This document shows, one piece after another, positions 47,131-56,258 of a DNA stretch of 64,000 nucleotides; the first letter of the stretch is position 1, and each line of letters opens with the position of its first letter. The translations under genes and the position numbers were made by a program. The notes below the pieces were generated by a model. That model did no database searches and was not told the origin of the DNA. It saw nothing but the letters and a program-made list of their open reading frames with translations. Origin of the DNA: Polaromonas sp. (GTDB taxonomy: Bacteria > Pseudomonadota > Gammaproteobacteria > Burkholderiales > Burkholderiaceae_C); assembly GCF_012927485.1 (NCBI RefSeq), contig NZ_JABBPC010000036.1, forward strand, positions 235,996-299,995. Reading direction: 5' to 3'.

Positions 47131-47147
47131 GCTATGAATTTAGTAGC
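47131..47147. repeat. 17-nt palindromic repeat over the hisD start (copy 3 of 4)
   Basis: GCTATGAATTTAGTAGC, fitting GCTAT-N8-TAGC. The hisD ATG (47134) lies inside it, so the repeat encodes the first residues MNLVA. Arms pair as GCTA/TAGC. Confidence 0.5.
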
Positions 47148-48477
47148 TTCTCCTGTCCGCCTGTCAACTGCAACGAGCACTTTTGATGCTGAGCTCAAAG
47201 CGCGGCTGCATTGGTCTGCGGATACCGATGCAGCGATCGAACAACGGGTTGCCGAGATTTTGGCCGACGTGGAACAACGCGGCGATGCGGCGGTGCTGGA
47301 ATACAGCGCCCGCTTCGATGGCTTGAACGCTGCCTCGGTGAGCGCGCTGGAACTCACGCAAGCTGAATTGAAAGTCGCTTTCGAGACCATTCCAGCGGCT
47401 CAGCGGGGCGCTTTGCAGCAGGCCGCCGGGCGTGTCCGCAGCTACCATGAGGCGCAGAAAAAGGCCAATGGCGAAAGTTGGAGCTACCGCGACGAAGACG
47501 GCACGCTGCTGGGCCAGAAGGTCACGCCGCTGGACCGGGTCGGCATTTATGTGCCCGGGGGCAAGGCAGCCTACCCCTCAACGGTGCTGATGAATGCCAT
47601 CCCCGCCCATGTCGCCGGCGTGGCTGAAATTATCATGGTGGTGCCGACGCCGAAGGGCGAAAAAAATGCGTTGGTACTGGCTGCCGCGTACATCGCTGGG
47701 GTGACCCGGGTTTTCACCATTGGCGGTGCGCAAGCCGTGGCCGCACTGGCCTACGGAACCGCCACCATTTCTGCCGTGGACAAAATTACCGGTCCCGGCA
47801 ACGCCTATGTGGCGGCCGCCAAGCGCCGCGTGTTTGGCATGGTAGGCATCGACATGATTGCCGGACCGTCCGAGATTTTGGTGTTGGCAGATGGCAGTAC
47901 GCCCGCCGACTGGGTGGCGATGGACTTGTTCAGTCAAGCCGAGCACGATGAGCTGGCGCAAAGCATTCTGCTGTGCCCAGACTCCGCCTATATTGAGCAG
48001 GTGCAGGCTGCAATCAATCGCCTGCTGCCTTCCATGCCGCGTGCCGACATTATTGCCAAGTCCCTGAATGATCGGGGCGCGCTGATCCACACGCGCAGCA
48101 TGGAAGAGGCCTGCGAGATCAGCAACCGCATTGCACCGGAGCATCTGGAAGTTTCAAGCAACGACCCACACCGCTGGGAGCCACTCCTGAAACACGCCGG
48201 CGCTATTTTTCTGGGTGCCTACACCAGCGAAAGCCTGGGTGACTATTGCGCTGGCCCCAACCATGTCTTGCCCACCAGCGGCACCGCGCGCTTCTCCAGT
48301 CCGCTGGGCGTGTATGACTTTCAAAAACGTTCCAGCTTGATCGAGGTTAGCGAGGCCGGTGCCCAGACCCTAGGAAAAATTGCCGCTGAACTTGCTTATG
48401 GCGAAGGCTTGCAGGCGCATGCCCGCGCGGCAGAGATGCGTATGCAGCCTGTTCCTGATAGGAGGGTGAACAAATGA
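47134..48477 (+). CDS. hisD: Histidinol dehydrogenase
   Basis: 447-aa Zn/NAD enzyme carrying out the last two steps of histidine synthesis. Motifs are [22 protein letters not shown], the [15 protein letters not shown] signature, [14 protein letters not shown] and [11 protein letters not shown]. The first ~15 residues are variable in the family and here partly come from a palindromic repeat. The ATG lacks a clear Shine-Dalgarno. Overlaps hisC by ATGA. Confidence 0.96.
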   Translation: MNLVASPVRLSTATSTFDAELKARLHWSADTDAAIEQRVAEILADVEQRGDAAVLEYSARFDGLNAASVSALELTQAELKVAFETIPAAQRGALQQAAGRVRSYHEAQKKANGESWSYRDEDGTLLGQKVTPLDRVGIYVPGGKAAYPSTVLMNAIPAHVAGVAEIIMVVPTPKGEKNALVLAAAYIAGVTRVFTIGGAQAVAALAYGTATISAVDKITGPGNAYVAAAKRRVFGMVGIDMIAGPSEILVLADGSTPADWVAMDLFSQAEHDELAQSILLCPDSAYIEQVQAAINRLLPSMPRADIIAKSLNDRGALIHTRSMEEACEISNRIAPEHLEVSSNDPHRWEPLLKHAGAIFLGAYTSESLGDYCAGPNHVLPTSGTARFSSPLGVYDFQKRSSLIEVSEAGAQTLGKIAAELAYGEGLQAHARAAEMRMQPVPDRRVNK

Positions 48478-49583
48478 CGGTGCTCGATTCCCCGCTTGAT
48501 CCGAAACTCAAAAAATTAATTCGCCAGGATGTTCAGTCCATGCAGGCGTACGCCATTCAGGATTCGGCTGGCATGGTCAAGCTCGACGCGATGGAAAACC
48601 CCCATAGTTTGCCGGCGGCTTTGCAGGCGCATTTGGGGCAGCGACTCGGTGCGCTCGCACTGAACCGTTATCCGGATGGGCGCATCAATGACTTGCGCGA
48701 TGCCTTAGCAAAGTATGCCGAGATGCCCGAGGGCTTTGATCTCATGCTGGGCAATGGCTCGGACGAACTGATTTCGCTGCTCGCGATGGCCTGCGATGTT
48801 GAAGGCGGCGCCATCCTCGCGCCGGTGCCCGGCTTTGTGATGTACGGCATGAGCGCAAAGCTGCAAGGCCTGAAGTTTTTCGGCGTGCCGCTGACGGCCG
48901 ACTTTGAGCTCGACGAAGCGGCGATGCTGTCCGCCATTGCCCAGCACAAGCCGTCCGTTACCTACTTGGCCTACCCGAACAATCCCACGGCCAACCTGTG
49001 GGACGACACAGTGATCGAGAAAATCATTAACGCCGTCGGCTTGCAAGGCGGCCTGGTCGTGATGGACGAGGCCTACCAACCGTTTTCGAGCAAGAGTTAT
49101 ATCGACCGGATTGCCAAACACCGGCATGTGCTGCTGCTGCGCACCCTGAGCAAGTTCGGGCTGGCCGGTGTACGCCTTGGCTATTTGATGGGGCCGAAAG
49201 CCCTGATTGCCGAGGTCGACAAGGTGCGGCCGCCGTACAACATCAGCGTGCTCAATTACGAGTGCGCCCTCTTTGCGCTGGAGCACCAGGACGTGTTTGC
49301 GAGCCAAGCGCAGGAGCTTGTCGCTCAGCGCACCATGCTGCTCGAAGCGCTGGGCGCCATGAAGGGAGTCAAAGCCTGGAAAAGCGACGCCAATATGATC
49401 CTGGTGCGCATCTTGGGCAACGGTGATCGGGCTACCCCAACCTTTGAAGGCATGCGCGAACGTAAGGTGCTGGTCAAAAACGTTTCTAAAATGCATTCAT
49501 TGCTCGACAATTGTTTGCGACTGACAGTGGGTACTGTCCAAGAAAATTTGGCCATGCTATTTGCCCTTGAAGAATCACTATGA
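48474..49583 (+). CDS. hisC: Histidinol-phosphate aminotransferase
   Basis: 369-aa PLP aminotransferase. PLP lysine lies in [16 protein letters not shown]; other fold-I features are [20 protein letters not shown] and [10 protein letters not shown]. The N-terminus ([11 protein letters not shown]) is a betaproteobacterial variant. ATGA overlaps both hisD and hisB. Confidence 0.96.
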   Translation: MTVLDSPLDPKLKKLIRQDVQSMQAYAIQDSAGMVKLDAMENPHSLPAALQAHLGQRLGALALNRYPDGRINDLRDALAKYAEMPEGFDLMLGNGSDELISLLAMACDVEGGAILAPVPGFVMYGMSAKLQGLKFFGVPLTADFELDEAAMLSAIAQHKPSVTYLAYPNNPTANLWDDTVIEKIINAVGLQGGLVVMDEAYQPFSSKSYIDRIAKHRHVLLLRTLSKFGLAGVRLGYLMGPKALIAEVDKVRPPYNISVLNYECALFALEHQDVFASQAQELVAQRTMLLEALGAMKGVKAWKSDANMILVRILGNGDRATPTFEGMRERKVLVKNVSKMHSLLDNCLRLTVGTVQENLAMLFALEESL

Positions 49584-50200
49584 CGACTCTTATTCCTGTC
49601 CTTTCCAAGGCTCCGCGTACCGCAGAGGTCTCGCGCAACACTGCCGAGACTAAAATCACCGTCAAGCTCAATCTGGACGGAACGGGCCTTGCCAAACTGT
49701 CAACGGGCATTGGATTTTTTGATCACATGCTGGATCAGATCGCCCGCCATGGCCTGATCGATCTGGACATTCATGCCGAAGGGGACCTGCATATCGACGG
49801 TCACCACACAGTAGAAGATGTTGGCATTACTTTCGGGCAGGCCGTGGCCAAAGCCGTTGGCGACAAAAAAGGCCTGCGCCGCTACGGTCACGCCTATGTG
49901 CCGCTTGACGAGGCGCTGTCTCGCGTCGTGGTGGATTTCTCTGGTCGTCCCGGCCTGAGCATGCAGGTGCCGTTCAAGAGCGGCATGATCGGCACGTTTG
50001 ATAGTCAGCTCGCCTATGAATTCTTCCATGGCTTTGTCAACCATGCTTTTGTGACGCTGCACATTGACAACCTGAAAGGCGAAAATGCTCACCACCAGGC
50101 GGAAACGGTGTTCAAGGCCTTTGCTAGAGCCCTGCGCATGGCACTGGAAATTGATCCGCGTGCGGCGGGCGTGATTCCTTCGACCAAGGGCTCGCTGTAA
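49580..50200 (+). CDS. hisB: Imidazoleglycerol-phosphate dehydratase
   Basis: 206-aa monofunctional dehydratase (no N-terminal phosphatase domain as in enterics, so a separate histidinol phosphatase must be encoded elsewhere). Metal-binding motifs are [25 protein letters not shown] and [26 protein letters not shown] overlap with hisC. A 132-nt gap to hisH holds a palindromic repeat. Confidence 0.96.
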   Translation: MTTLIPVLSKAPRTAEVSRNTAETKITVKLNLDGTGLAKLSTGIGFFDHMLDQIARHGLIDLDIHAEGDLHIDGHHTVEDVGITFGQAVAKAVGDKKGLRRYGHAYVPLDEALSRVVVDFSGRPGLSMQVPFKSGMIGTFDSQLAYEFFHGFVNHAFVTLHIDNLKGENAHHQAETVFKAFARALRMALEIDPRAAGVIPSTKGSL

Positions 50201-50284
50201 AAGCCGCAAATAAGAAATGATCGCGCGATGCCTTTTGGTCCGGTCTATTTAACAGCTAAGTCTTTCGTAAACCGGGCCTAGTGG

Positions 50285-50301
50285 GCTATTAAAATAATAG
50301 C
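50285..50301. repeat. 17-nt AT-rich palindromic repeat (copy 4 of 4)
   Basis: GCTATTAAAATAATAGC (6-bp arms GCTATT/AATAGC) in the hisB-hisH gap, followed by AAG and a TATTTTTTT run 31 nt before the hisH start. The stem is too A/T-rich for a typical terminator. Confidence 0.6.
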
Positions 50302-50332
50302 AAGTATTTTTTTATTCCTCTTTTTCCGTTGA

Positions 50333-51010
50333 ATGGCTAATTTAAAAACAGTTGCGGTGGTTGATTACGGTTCGGGCAATCTGCGCTCGGTGTCGCAAGC
50401 CGTTCAGCGGGTGGCGCAAGGCAGCGGCTACGAAGTGGTGGTCACTTCGCGCCCGCAAGACGTGCTGAGCGCTGACCGCGTGGTGCTCCCAGGCCAAGGC
50501 GCCATGCACGACTGTATGCGCGCCCTCGCCGAATCGGGGCTGCAAGAGGCTGTGCTGCATGCAGCAGCGCACAAACCGCTGTTTGGGGTGTGCGTCGGCA
50601 TGCAGATGCTGCTGGACACCAGCCACGAGGGGGCTTCGGCATCGGGAACGCCCGGTTTGGGGCTGATCCATGGCGACGTCGTTAAATTCGATCTGGCGGG
50701 AAGAATCCAGCCAGATGGCAGCCGCTACAAGGTGCCGCAAATGGGCTGGAACCAGGTTTACCAGACCTTGTCGGCCGGTTCACCGCATCCCCTATGGGCG
50801 GGAGTACCTGACGGAGCCTATTTCTATTTCGTCCATAGTTTTTACGCCCGCCCGTCTGATGCGCGCCACATTGCCGGCCAAGTGGACTACGGCGCGCGCT
50901 TTGCCGCAGCGATTGCACGCGATAATATTTTTGCGACCCAGTTCCACCCTGAGAAAAGTGCCGACCATGGACTGGCCCTGTATCGTAATTTCCTGCATTG
51001 GACGCCCTGA
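50333..51010 (+). CDS. hisH: Imidazole glycerol phosphate synthase, glutaminase subunit
   Basis: 225-aa class I glutamine amidotransferase that supplies ammonia to HisF. Nucleophile Cys87 is in [10 protein letters not shown], and the His/Glu pair in [24 protein letters not shown] opens the protein. The ATG has no strong Shine-Dalgarno. Separated from hisB by the repeat-containing gap. Confidence 0.95.
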   Translation: MANLKTVAVVDYGSGNLRSVSQAVQRVAQGSGYEVVVTSRPQDVLSADRVVLPGQGAMHDCMRALAESGLQEAVLHAAAHKPLFGVCVGMQMLLDTSHEGASASGTPGLGLIHGDVVKFDLAGRIQPDGSRYKVPQMGWNQVYQTLSAGSPHPLWAGVPDGAYFYFVHSFYARPSDARHIAGQVDYGARFAAAIARDNIFATQFHPEKSADHGLALYRNFLHWTP

Positions 51011-51093
51011 ATCCTGGACCTGGCCGATTGCACCCCGAGGACCCAGGGGGAATCGTTTTTTAACCTTCTTACTTGTTTCCTTTTTACCCCAAC

Positions 51094-51834
51094 ATGCTAC
51101 TCATTCCCGCGATTGACTTGAAAGATGGTCACTGCGTTCGCCTCAAACAGGGCGACATGGATCAATCCACGATTTTCAGCGAAGATCCGGCCGCCATGGC
51201 GCGTAGCTGGGTTAGTAAAGGTGCCCGCCGCCTGCACTTAGTGGATCTGAACGGCGCGTTTGCGGGTAAGCCCAAGAACGAACTCGCCATCAAGCGCATC
51301 CTCGCGGAAGTGGGCAACGAAATTGATGTCCAGCTGGGCGGCGGCATTCGCGATCTGGACACCATAGAGCGTTATCTGGACGCCGGCCTGCGCTACGTCA
51401 TTATCGGCACCGCCGCGGTGAAAAATCCGGGTTTTCTGCAGGACGCCTGCACCGCTTTCGGCGGTCACATCATCGTCGGGCTGGATGCCAAAGACGGCAA
51501 AGTCGCCACCGACGGCTGGAGCAAGCTTACCGGCCACGAAGTGGTGGATTTGGGCAAAAAGTTTCAAGACTACGGCGTCGAATCCATTATTTACACGGAC
51601 ATTGGCCGCGACGGCATGCTGAGTGGCATCAATATTGAAGCCACCGTCAAACTTGCACAGGCGCTGACGATTCCAGTCATCGCTTCGGGAGGCCTGTCGA
51701 ACATGGCCGATATCGAAGCGTTGTGCGCGGTTGAAGATGAAGGCGTGGAAGGTGTCATCTGCGGCCGCTCGATTTACAGCGGTGATCTGAATTTTGAAGC
51801 GGCTCAGACGCGCGCCGACGAGCTCAACGGCTAA
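51094..51834 (+). CDS. hisA: ProFAR isomerase
   Basis: 246-aa TIM-barrel isomerase of histidine synthesis. The N-terminal catalytic Asp lies in [17 protein letters not shown], and the second Asp in [15 protein letters not shown] at 51094 is chosen; the track TTG at 51073 adds seven unlikely residues. Family length is normal. hisF follows after 30 nt. Confidence 0.95.
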   Translation: MLLIPAIDLKDGHCVRLKQGDMDQSTIFSEDPAAMARSWVSKGARRLHLVDLNGAFAGKPKNELAIKRILAEVGNEIDVQLGGGIRDLDTIERYLDAGLRYVIIGTAAVKNPGFLQDACTAFGGHIIVGLDAKDGKVATDGWSKLTGHEVVDLGKKFQDYGVESIIYTDIGRDGMLSGINIEATVKLAQALTIPVIASGGLSNMADIEALCAVEDEGVEGVICGRSIYSGDLNFEAAQTRADELNG

Positions 51835-51864
51835 TCGTTCGCCCGATCCGTAACCATTTTCAGC

Positions 51865-52644
51865 ATGCTCGCCAAACGCATCATCCCCTGCCTTGACGTG
51901 ACCGGTGGTCGCGTCGTAAAAGGCGTTAATTTTGTCGAACTGCGTGACGCTGGCGACCCGGTTGAAATTGCCGCCCGCTACAACGACCAGGGTGCTGACG
52001 AACTTACTTTTCTGGACATCACTGCCACCAGCGACGGCCGCGACCTTATCTTGCACATCATCGAAGCAGTGGCTTCCCAGGTGTTTATTCCTCTGACGGT
52101 CGGTGGTGGGGTGCGCACAGTTGACGACGTGCGCCGCCTGCTCAATGCCGGGGCGGATAAGACGAGCTTTAATTCCGCCGCGATTGCCAACCCGCAGGTG
52201 ATCGAGGATGCCTCCAATAAATACGGTGCCCAGTGCATCGTGGTCGCCATTGACGCGAAGCGCCGCAGCGAAGAAGACGCCAAAACGCGTGGCCCGGGCT
52301 GGGATGTATACAGCCATGGTGGCCGCAAAAACACCGGGCTCGACGCCGTTGCCTGGGCCATTGAGATGGCGCGGCGCGGTGCGGGCGAGATTTTGCTGAC
52401 CAGCATGGACCGCGACGGCACCAAATCGGGCTTTGACCTGGCGCTAACCCGCGCGGTAAGCGACGCCGTCAGTGTGCCGGTGATTGCGTCGGGCGGGGTC
52501 GGCAACCTCGATCATCTGGCCGACGGCGTGCAAATCGGCCATGCCGATGCGGTGCTGGCGGCGAGTATTTTTCATTATGGTGAGTACACCATACTGCAGG
52601 CCAAGCAGCGCCTGGCCGAGCGCGGTATTCCGGTCCGGCTCTAA
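51865..52644 (+). CDS. hisF: Imidazole glycerol phosphate synthase, cyclase subunit
   Basis: 259-aa TIM-barrel cyclase, partner of HisH. Catalytic Asp residues lie in [14 protein letters not shown] and [32 protein letters not shown] and [11 protein letters not shown] are phosphate-binding motifs. Homologous to hisA. 85 nt to hisI. Confidence 0.97.
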   Translation: MLAKRIIPCLDVTGGRVVKGVNFVELRDAGDPVEIAARYNDQGADELTFLDITATSDGRDLILHIIEAVASQVFIPLTVGGGVRTVDDVRRLLNAGADKTSFNSAAIANPQVIEDASNKYGAQCIVVAIDAKRRSEEDAKTRGPGWDVYSHGGRKNTGLDAVAWAIEMARRGAGEILLTSMDRDGTKSGFDLALTRAVSDAVSVPVIASGGVGNLDHLADGVQIGHADAVLAASIFHYGEYTILQAKQRLAERGIPVRL

Positions 52645-52729
52645 CCTTCAAGCATTTTTTGGGCACCTTGGGCGGGAGGGTTGGGCATAACGCAAGGCGG
52701 CCGCCCGACAATCGCGGACAATATAAATC

Positions 52730-53119
52730 ATGAATTGGTTAGACAACATTCGTTGGGACGACAAGGGCTTGATCCCGGTCATCGCGCAGGAAGCTTCCAG
52801 CGGCGATGTGCTCATGTTTGCGTGGATGAACCGTGAGGCGCTGCAAAAAACCGCCGAGCTGGGCCATGCGGTGTATTTCAGCCGATCGCGCGGACGCTTG
52901 TGGCACAAGGGCGAAGAGTCAGGTCACATTCAGACGGTGCATGAAATTCGGCTCGACTGTGACAACGACGTGATCCTGCTCAAGGTAACGCAACTCGGCC
53001 ACGAGCCTGGAATTGCCTGCCACACCGGCCGCCACAGTTGTTTTTTCAGCCTTTACAAAGACGGCGAGTGGGTCGTCACCGAGCCGGTCTTGAAAGACCC
53101 CGCCAGCATCTACAAATAG
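52730..53119 (+). CDS. hisI: Phosphoribosyl-AMP cyclohydrolase
   Basis: 129-aa Zn enzyme for the third step of histidine synthesis. Metal-binding motifs are [10 protein letters not shown] and [28 protein letters not shown] is the substrate loop. It is separate from hisE (not fused as in enterics), 16 nt upstream of it. Confidence 0.96.
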   Translation: MNWLDNIRWDDKGLIPVIAQEASSGDVLMFAWMNREALQKTAELGHAVYFSRSRGRLWHKGEESGHIQTVHEIRLDCDNDVILLKVTQLGHEPGIACHTGRHSCFFSLYKDGEWVVTEPVLKDPASIYK

Positions 53120-53135
53120 CCTGAACTGAACCAAT

Positions 53136-53540
53136 ATGTCTTCTAACGACACCCTCCAGCGCCTGGCGCAAATTATTGAAAGCCGCCTGCCAGCCCAAGG
53201 CGGCGACCCGGATAAAAGTTATGTCGCGCGTCTGTTGCAGAAGGGCCCGGACGCTTTCCTGAAAAAGATTGGCGAAGAAGCCACTGAAACCGTAATGGCC
53301 GCCAAGGACCTCGACTACAGCGGCGATACGGTCGAGATCAAAGCCGGGTTGAAGGCCAAGCTGGTTGGCGAGGTTGCTGATTTATGGTTTCATAGCCTGA
53401 TCGCGCTGGTCCACTACGGATTGAGCCCCGCCGACGTGATGGTCGAGTTGGAGCGCCGCGAAGGCACCAGTGGGATTGAGGAAAAGGCGCTGCGCAAGGC
53501 GCAACATCGCGACGCAAGCGAGGCGGTCGGCAAGACTTGA
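53136..53540 (+). CDS. hisE: Phosphoribosyl-ATP pyrophosphatase
   Basis: 134-aa all-alpha NTP pyrophosphatase for the second step of histidine synthesis. The MazG-like metal-binding motif is [16 protein letters not shown], with [13 protein letters not shown] downstream. Ends the his enzymes; the next gene starts 15 nt later. Confidence 0.95.
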   Translation: MSSNDTLQRLAQIIESRLPAQGGDPDKSYVARLLQKGPDAFLKKIGEEATETVMAAKDLDYSGDTVEIKAGLKAKLVGEVADLWFHSLIALVHYGLSPADVMVELERREGTSGIEEKALRKAQHRDASEAVGKT

Positions 53541-53555
53541 ACCAAGGCATCAACC

Positions 53556-53906
53556 ATGGAAAATGATTTGGCCAACATCGACATCAAGAACTCTAACGAT
53601 CGCACCGTGATGCATGTGCTGTATGGCCTGCACACGCTGGCCTGGTTCAGTGGTGGTGTTTTTGCGGTGATAGCGCTCATCGTCAATTACATCCGCCGTG
53701 CAGACGAATCTGACCCGCTGTATATCGATCACCACAGTTACATGATCCGCACCTTTTGGTGGACGCTGCTATGGCTGGTCCTGCTGTCGCCCTTATGGCT
53801 GTTGCTGATGTTGCCGGGTGTGGTTGCTTACGGCATCGTCTGGTTATGGTATTTGTACCGCTGCGTGCGAGGCTGGATGCGCTTTAACAGCGACCGCTTT
53901 TCCTGA
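53556..53906 (+). CDS. Small membrane protein, DUF4870-like
   Basis: 116-aa protein with three hydrophobic segments (LHTLAWFSGGVFAVIALIVNYI; WTLLWLVLLSPLWLLLML; VVAYGIVWLWYLYRCVRGW). The layout, with a charged loop DESDPLYIDHHSYMIRTFWW, resembles small DUF4870-type proteins often found between hisE and the HIT gene in Burkholderiales (recollection). No function is known. Only 15 nt from hisE, so probably cotranscribed. Confidence 0.75.
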   Translation: MENDLANIDIKNSNDRTVMHVLYGLHTLAWFSGGVFAVIALIVNYIRRADESDPLYIDHHSYMIRTFWWTLLWLVLLSPLWLLLMLPGVVAYGIVWLWYLYRCVRGWMRFNSDRFS

Positions 53907-53956
53907 CCTGCACGTCGATTTCAGAAATAAGAATTCATAACAATCCTGGCCACCGC

Positions 53957-54316
53957 ATGAGTACTTCTGACAATTGCATTTTTTGCAAAATCGCTTCTGG
54001 CGCGATTCCTAGTAAAAAAGTGTACGAGGACGACGAGCTGTTCGCGTTTCATGACATCAAGCCCTGGGCGCCCGTACATTTTCTGATTATTCCCAAGATG
54101 CATATTCCCTCGATGGCGCAGGTCGGCCCTGAGCACGGGTCGCTGCTGGGGCGCATGATGGTGCTGGCGGCTCAATTGGCGTTGGAGCAGGGATGCAATC
54201 CTTATCCAGAGGGCGGTTTTCGCATTGTCGTCAATACTGGCACGGAAGGCGGGCAGGAAGTACATCACCTGCATTTTCATGTGATTGGCGGCGCCAGACC
54301 CTGGCTAAAAGGCTGA
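53957..54316 (+). CDS. HIT-family nucleotide hydrolase/transferase (HinT-like)
   Basis: 119-aa histidine-triad protein that cleaves adenosine phosphoramidates or related nucleotides. The HIT motif HHLHFHVIGG is near the C-terminus, the zinc-type N-terminal segment CIFCKIASGAIPSKKVYEDD is present, and AFHDIKPWAPVHFLIIPK follows. It lies between the his and tat genes; the link to them appears positional only. Confidence 0.92.
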   Translation: MSTSDNCIFCKIASGAIPSKKVYEDDELFAFHDIKPWAPVHFLIIPKMHIPSMAQVGPEHGSLLGRMMVLAAQLALEQGCNPYPEGGFRIVVNTGTEGGQEVHHLHFHVIGGARPWLKG

Positions 54317-54472
54317 CCGGTGTCGGGAGCTTGGGAACCCTTGGGGCGGCGAAGGTACTAACATCAACCTGCAATGCAGTGGGTGTACTCAGCGGTTCGT
54401 GCGCTGGGCCTTTAGAATCAAAGCATTCGCATGAGAATTCGCAAACCTGTATTTACAGATTAGGAGCAAAAC

Positions 54473-54715
54473 ATGGGTGGACTTTCCATTTGGCACTGGT
54501 TGATCGTGCTGTTAATCGTGGTGATGGTGTTTGGCACCAAAAAGCTCAAAAACATGGGCAGTGACTTGGGTGGCGCAGTCAAGGGTTTTAAAGAAGGCAT
54601 GAAAGAAGGCGGGCAGCCCGCTGAAGACAAGCCCGCCAGTCAGGTCACCAATGCGCAGGCGCCTGATAAGGCTGACAAGACCACCATTGACGTCGAAGCG
54701 CGGCAAAAGCCGTAA
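54473..54715 (+). CDS. tatA: Sec-independent protein translocase TatA
   Basis: 80-aa pore-forming Tat subunit with an N-terminal helix ([21 protein letters not shown]), the FGTKKL hinge and an amphipathic helix [20 protein letters not shown] precedes the ATG by 8 nt. A 156-nt gap upstream may hold a promoter (TAGAAT at about 54412, no good -35). Starts the tatABC operon. Confidence 0.96.
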   Translation: MGGLSIWHWLIVLLIVVMVFGTKKLKNMGSDLGGAVKGFKEGMKEGGQPAEDKPASQVTNAQAPDKADKTTIDVEARQKP

Positions 54716-54763
54716 TTCGAGACAGCTTGCCGCGTCTACAGCAACTTTAACGCCTCGCCTGTA

Positions 54764-55231
54764 ATGATTGACCTCGGGATTTCCAAAATCGCTTTGATCG
54801 GGGCCGTCGCACTGATTGTGATTGGCCCAGAAAAGTTGCCTCGCCTCGCCCGTACTGTGGGCACTTTGTTGGGCAAAGCGCAACGTTACGTGGCCGATGT
54901 CAAGCAAGAGGTCAACCGGTCCATGGAGCTTGATGAGCTTAAGAAGATGAAAGAGACCGTCGAAGGGGCTGCCCGGGACGTTGAACACTCGATCCAGACC
55001 AATGCCAGTGATTTTGAGAAATCATGGGCTGACGCCACCAGCGGCGCCGCTACCAGCGCGGTTCCCCAGCTTGAGATTTTCCCCGAATACCGGCATCCAA
55101 AAAAGAAGTGGCGGCTGAAACAGGGCGCTACGCCGCAATGGTATAAAGCGCGCACAGGTAGGCGCACCAAGGCTCAGTCCGGCGCAGCGCGAGTAGCGCG
55201 ATTCCGTCCGCTGCCTGGCCACAATGCCTGA
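54764..55231 (+). CDS. tatB: Sec-independent protein translocase TatB
   Basis: 155-aa Tat receptor subunit. A short N-terminal helix ([17 protein letters not shown]) with the conserved [11 protein letters not shown] hinge is followed by an amphipathic helix and a basic C-terminal tail (KKKWRLKQG... RTGRRTKAQ). 48 nt after tatA, 69 nt before tatC. Confidence 0.95.
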   Translation: MIDLGISKIALIGAVALIVIGPEKLPRLARTVGTLLGKAQRYVADVKQEVNRSMELDELKKMKETVEGAARDVEHSIQTNASDFEKSWADATSGAATSAVPQLEIFPEYRHPKKKWRLKQGATPQWYKARTGRRTKAQSGAARVARFRPLPGHNA

Positions 55232-55300
55232 TTTATCCTCCTCCTTCTCTCGCTTATTAGCGCGCCCTCTCACGCAACCCACTCAGCGCAAACTTCCTTC

Positions 55301-56101
55301 ATGAGCGACCCCCACACCGACAAGCCCGACGAACTCGCAGGCACAGAACAACCTTTCGTGCAGCACCTTGTGGAATTGCGCGACCGGATGATCAAGGCGG
55401 TGATTGCAATTGGTATCGCCGCCGCCGTTCTGGCGTTGTTTCCCGGTCCTGGCGCGCTGTATGACTTGATGGCGGCACCGCTTGTTGCCGCTTTGCCCAA
55501 GGGGGCCACGCTGATCGCTACCAACGTCATTTCGCCGTTCGTGGTACCCATCAAGATTCTTTTCATGGCCGCGTTCATGGTCGCGTTGCCCGTGGTGCTC
55601 TATCAGGTCTGGGCGTTCGTGGCGCCCGGGTTGTATTCGCACGAGAAAAAACTTGTCATGCCGCTGGTCGTTTCCAGCACCTTGTTATTTTTTGTAGGGG
55701 TGGCGTTTTGCTACTACTTTGTGTTTGGCCAGGTGTTCAAGTTCATCCAGAGCTTTGCGCCCAAGTCGATCACCGCTGCACCAGACATTGAGGAATACCT
55801 TAACTTCGTGCTCGGTATGTTCCTGGCGTTCGGCTTGGCCTTTGAGGTGCCGATTGCGGTGATTCTGCTGGTTCGCATGGGGTTGCTCAGCATTGCCCAA
55901 TTGCGCCAGTACCGCGGCTATTTTTGGGTGGCTGCCGCTATTGGCACCGCGATGGTTACACCGCCCGATGCGGGCTCCATGATCATGCTGCTCATGGTGG
56001 TCGGTGGCTTGTACGAGATCGGCATTCTTGCGGCTTTGGTATTCATCAAGCACACCAAAGCCCCTGCGTCCGATGGCGACACAGACGCTGCGAAATCCTG
56101 A
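55301..56101 (+). CDS. tatC: Sec-independent protein translocase TatC
   Basis: 266-aa six-helix membrane receptor that recognises twin-arginine signals. The FVQHLVELRDRMIKA N-terminal motif, YQVWAFVAPGLYSHEKK loop and PPDAGSMIMLLMV near the last helices are family features. MsrP and the multicopper oxidase in this window carry suitable signals. Converges on the DegQ-like gene. Confidence 0.97.
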   Translation: MSDPHTDKPDELAGTEQPFVQHLVELRDRMIKAVIAIGIAAAVLALFPGPGALYDLMAAPLVAALPKGATLIATNVISPFVVPIKILFMAAFMVALPVVLYQVWAFVAPGLYSHEKKLVMPLVVSSTLLFFVGVAFCYYFVFGQVFKFIQSFAPKSITAAPDIEEYLNFVLGMFLAFGLAFEVPIAVILLVRMGLLSIAQLRQYRGYFWVAAAIGTAMVTPPDAGSMIMLLMVVGGLYEIGILAALVFIKHTKAPASDGDTDAAKS

Positions 56102-56136
56102 CGTTCGTGAACTACCGAAGTTTTCGGCCGTAACCA

Positions 56137-56171
56137 CGTCAGGTGCGCAGCACCATTTTTGGACCCTGACG
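56137..56171. terminator. Nested hairpins between tatC and the DegQ-like gene
   Basis: An outer inverted repeat CGTCAGG / CCTGACG encloses an inner hairpin GGTGC-GCA-GCACC followed by ATTTTT. The inner one with its T-run fits a weak intrinsic terminator of tatC; the two foldings share bases and cannot form fully together. Confidence 0.5.
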
Positions 56172-56258
56172 AAAGAAGTTCATCTAATCGGCAGGGTGCC
56201 GGATTAATGGGGATATTTGTCGCGCTTAAAACGGTAGTAAATCAAAGCCAGATCTGTT

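Noticed and set aside
51238-52317. 359-aa minus-strand ORF
   Set aside because: Antisense across hisA and hisF, both clearly real; low-complexity shadow translation.
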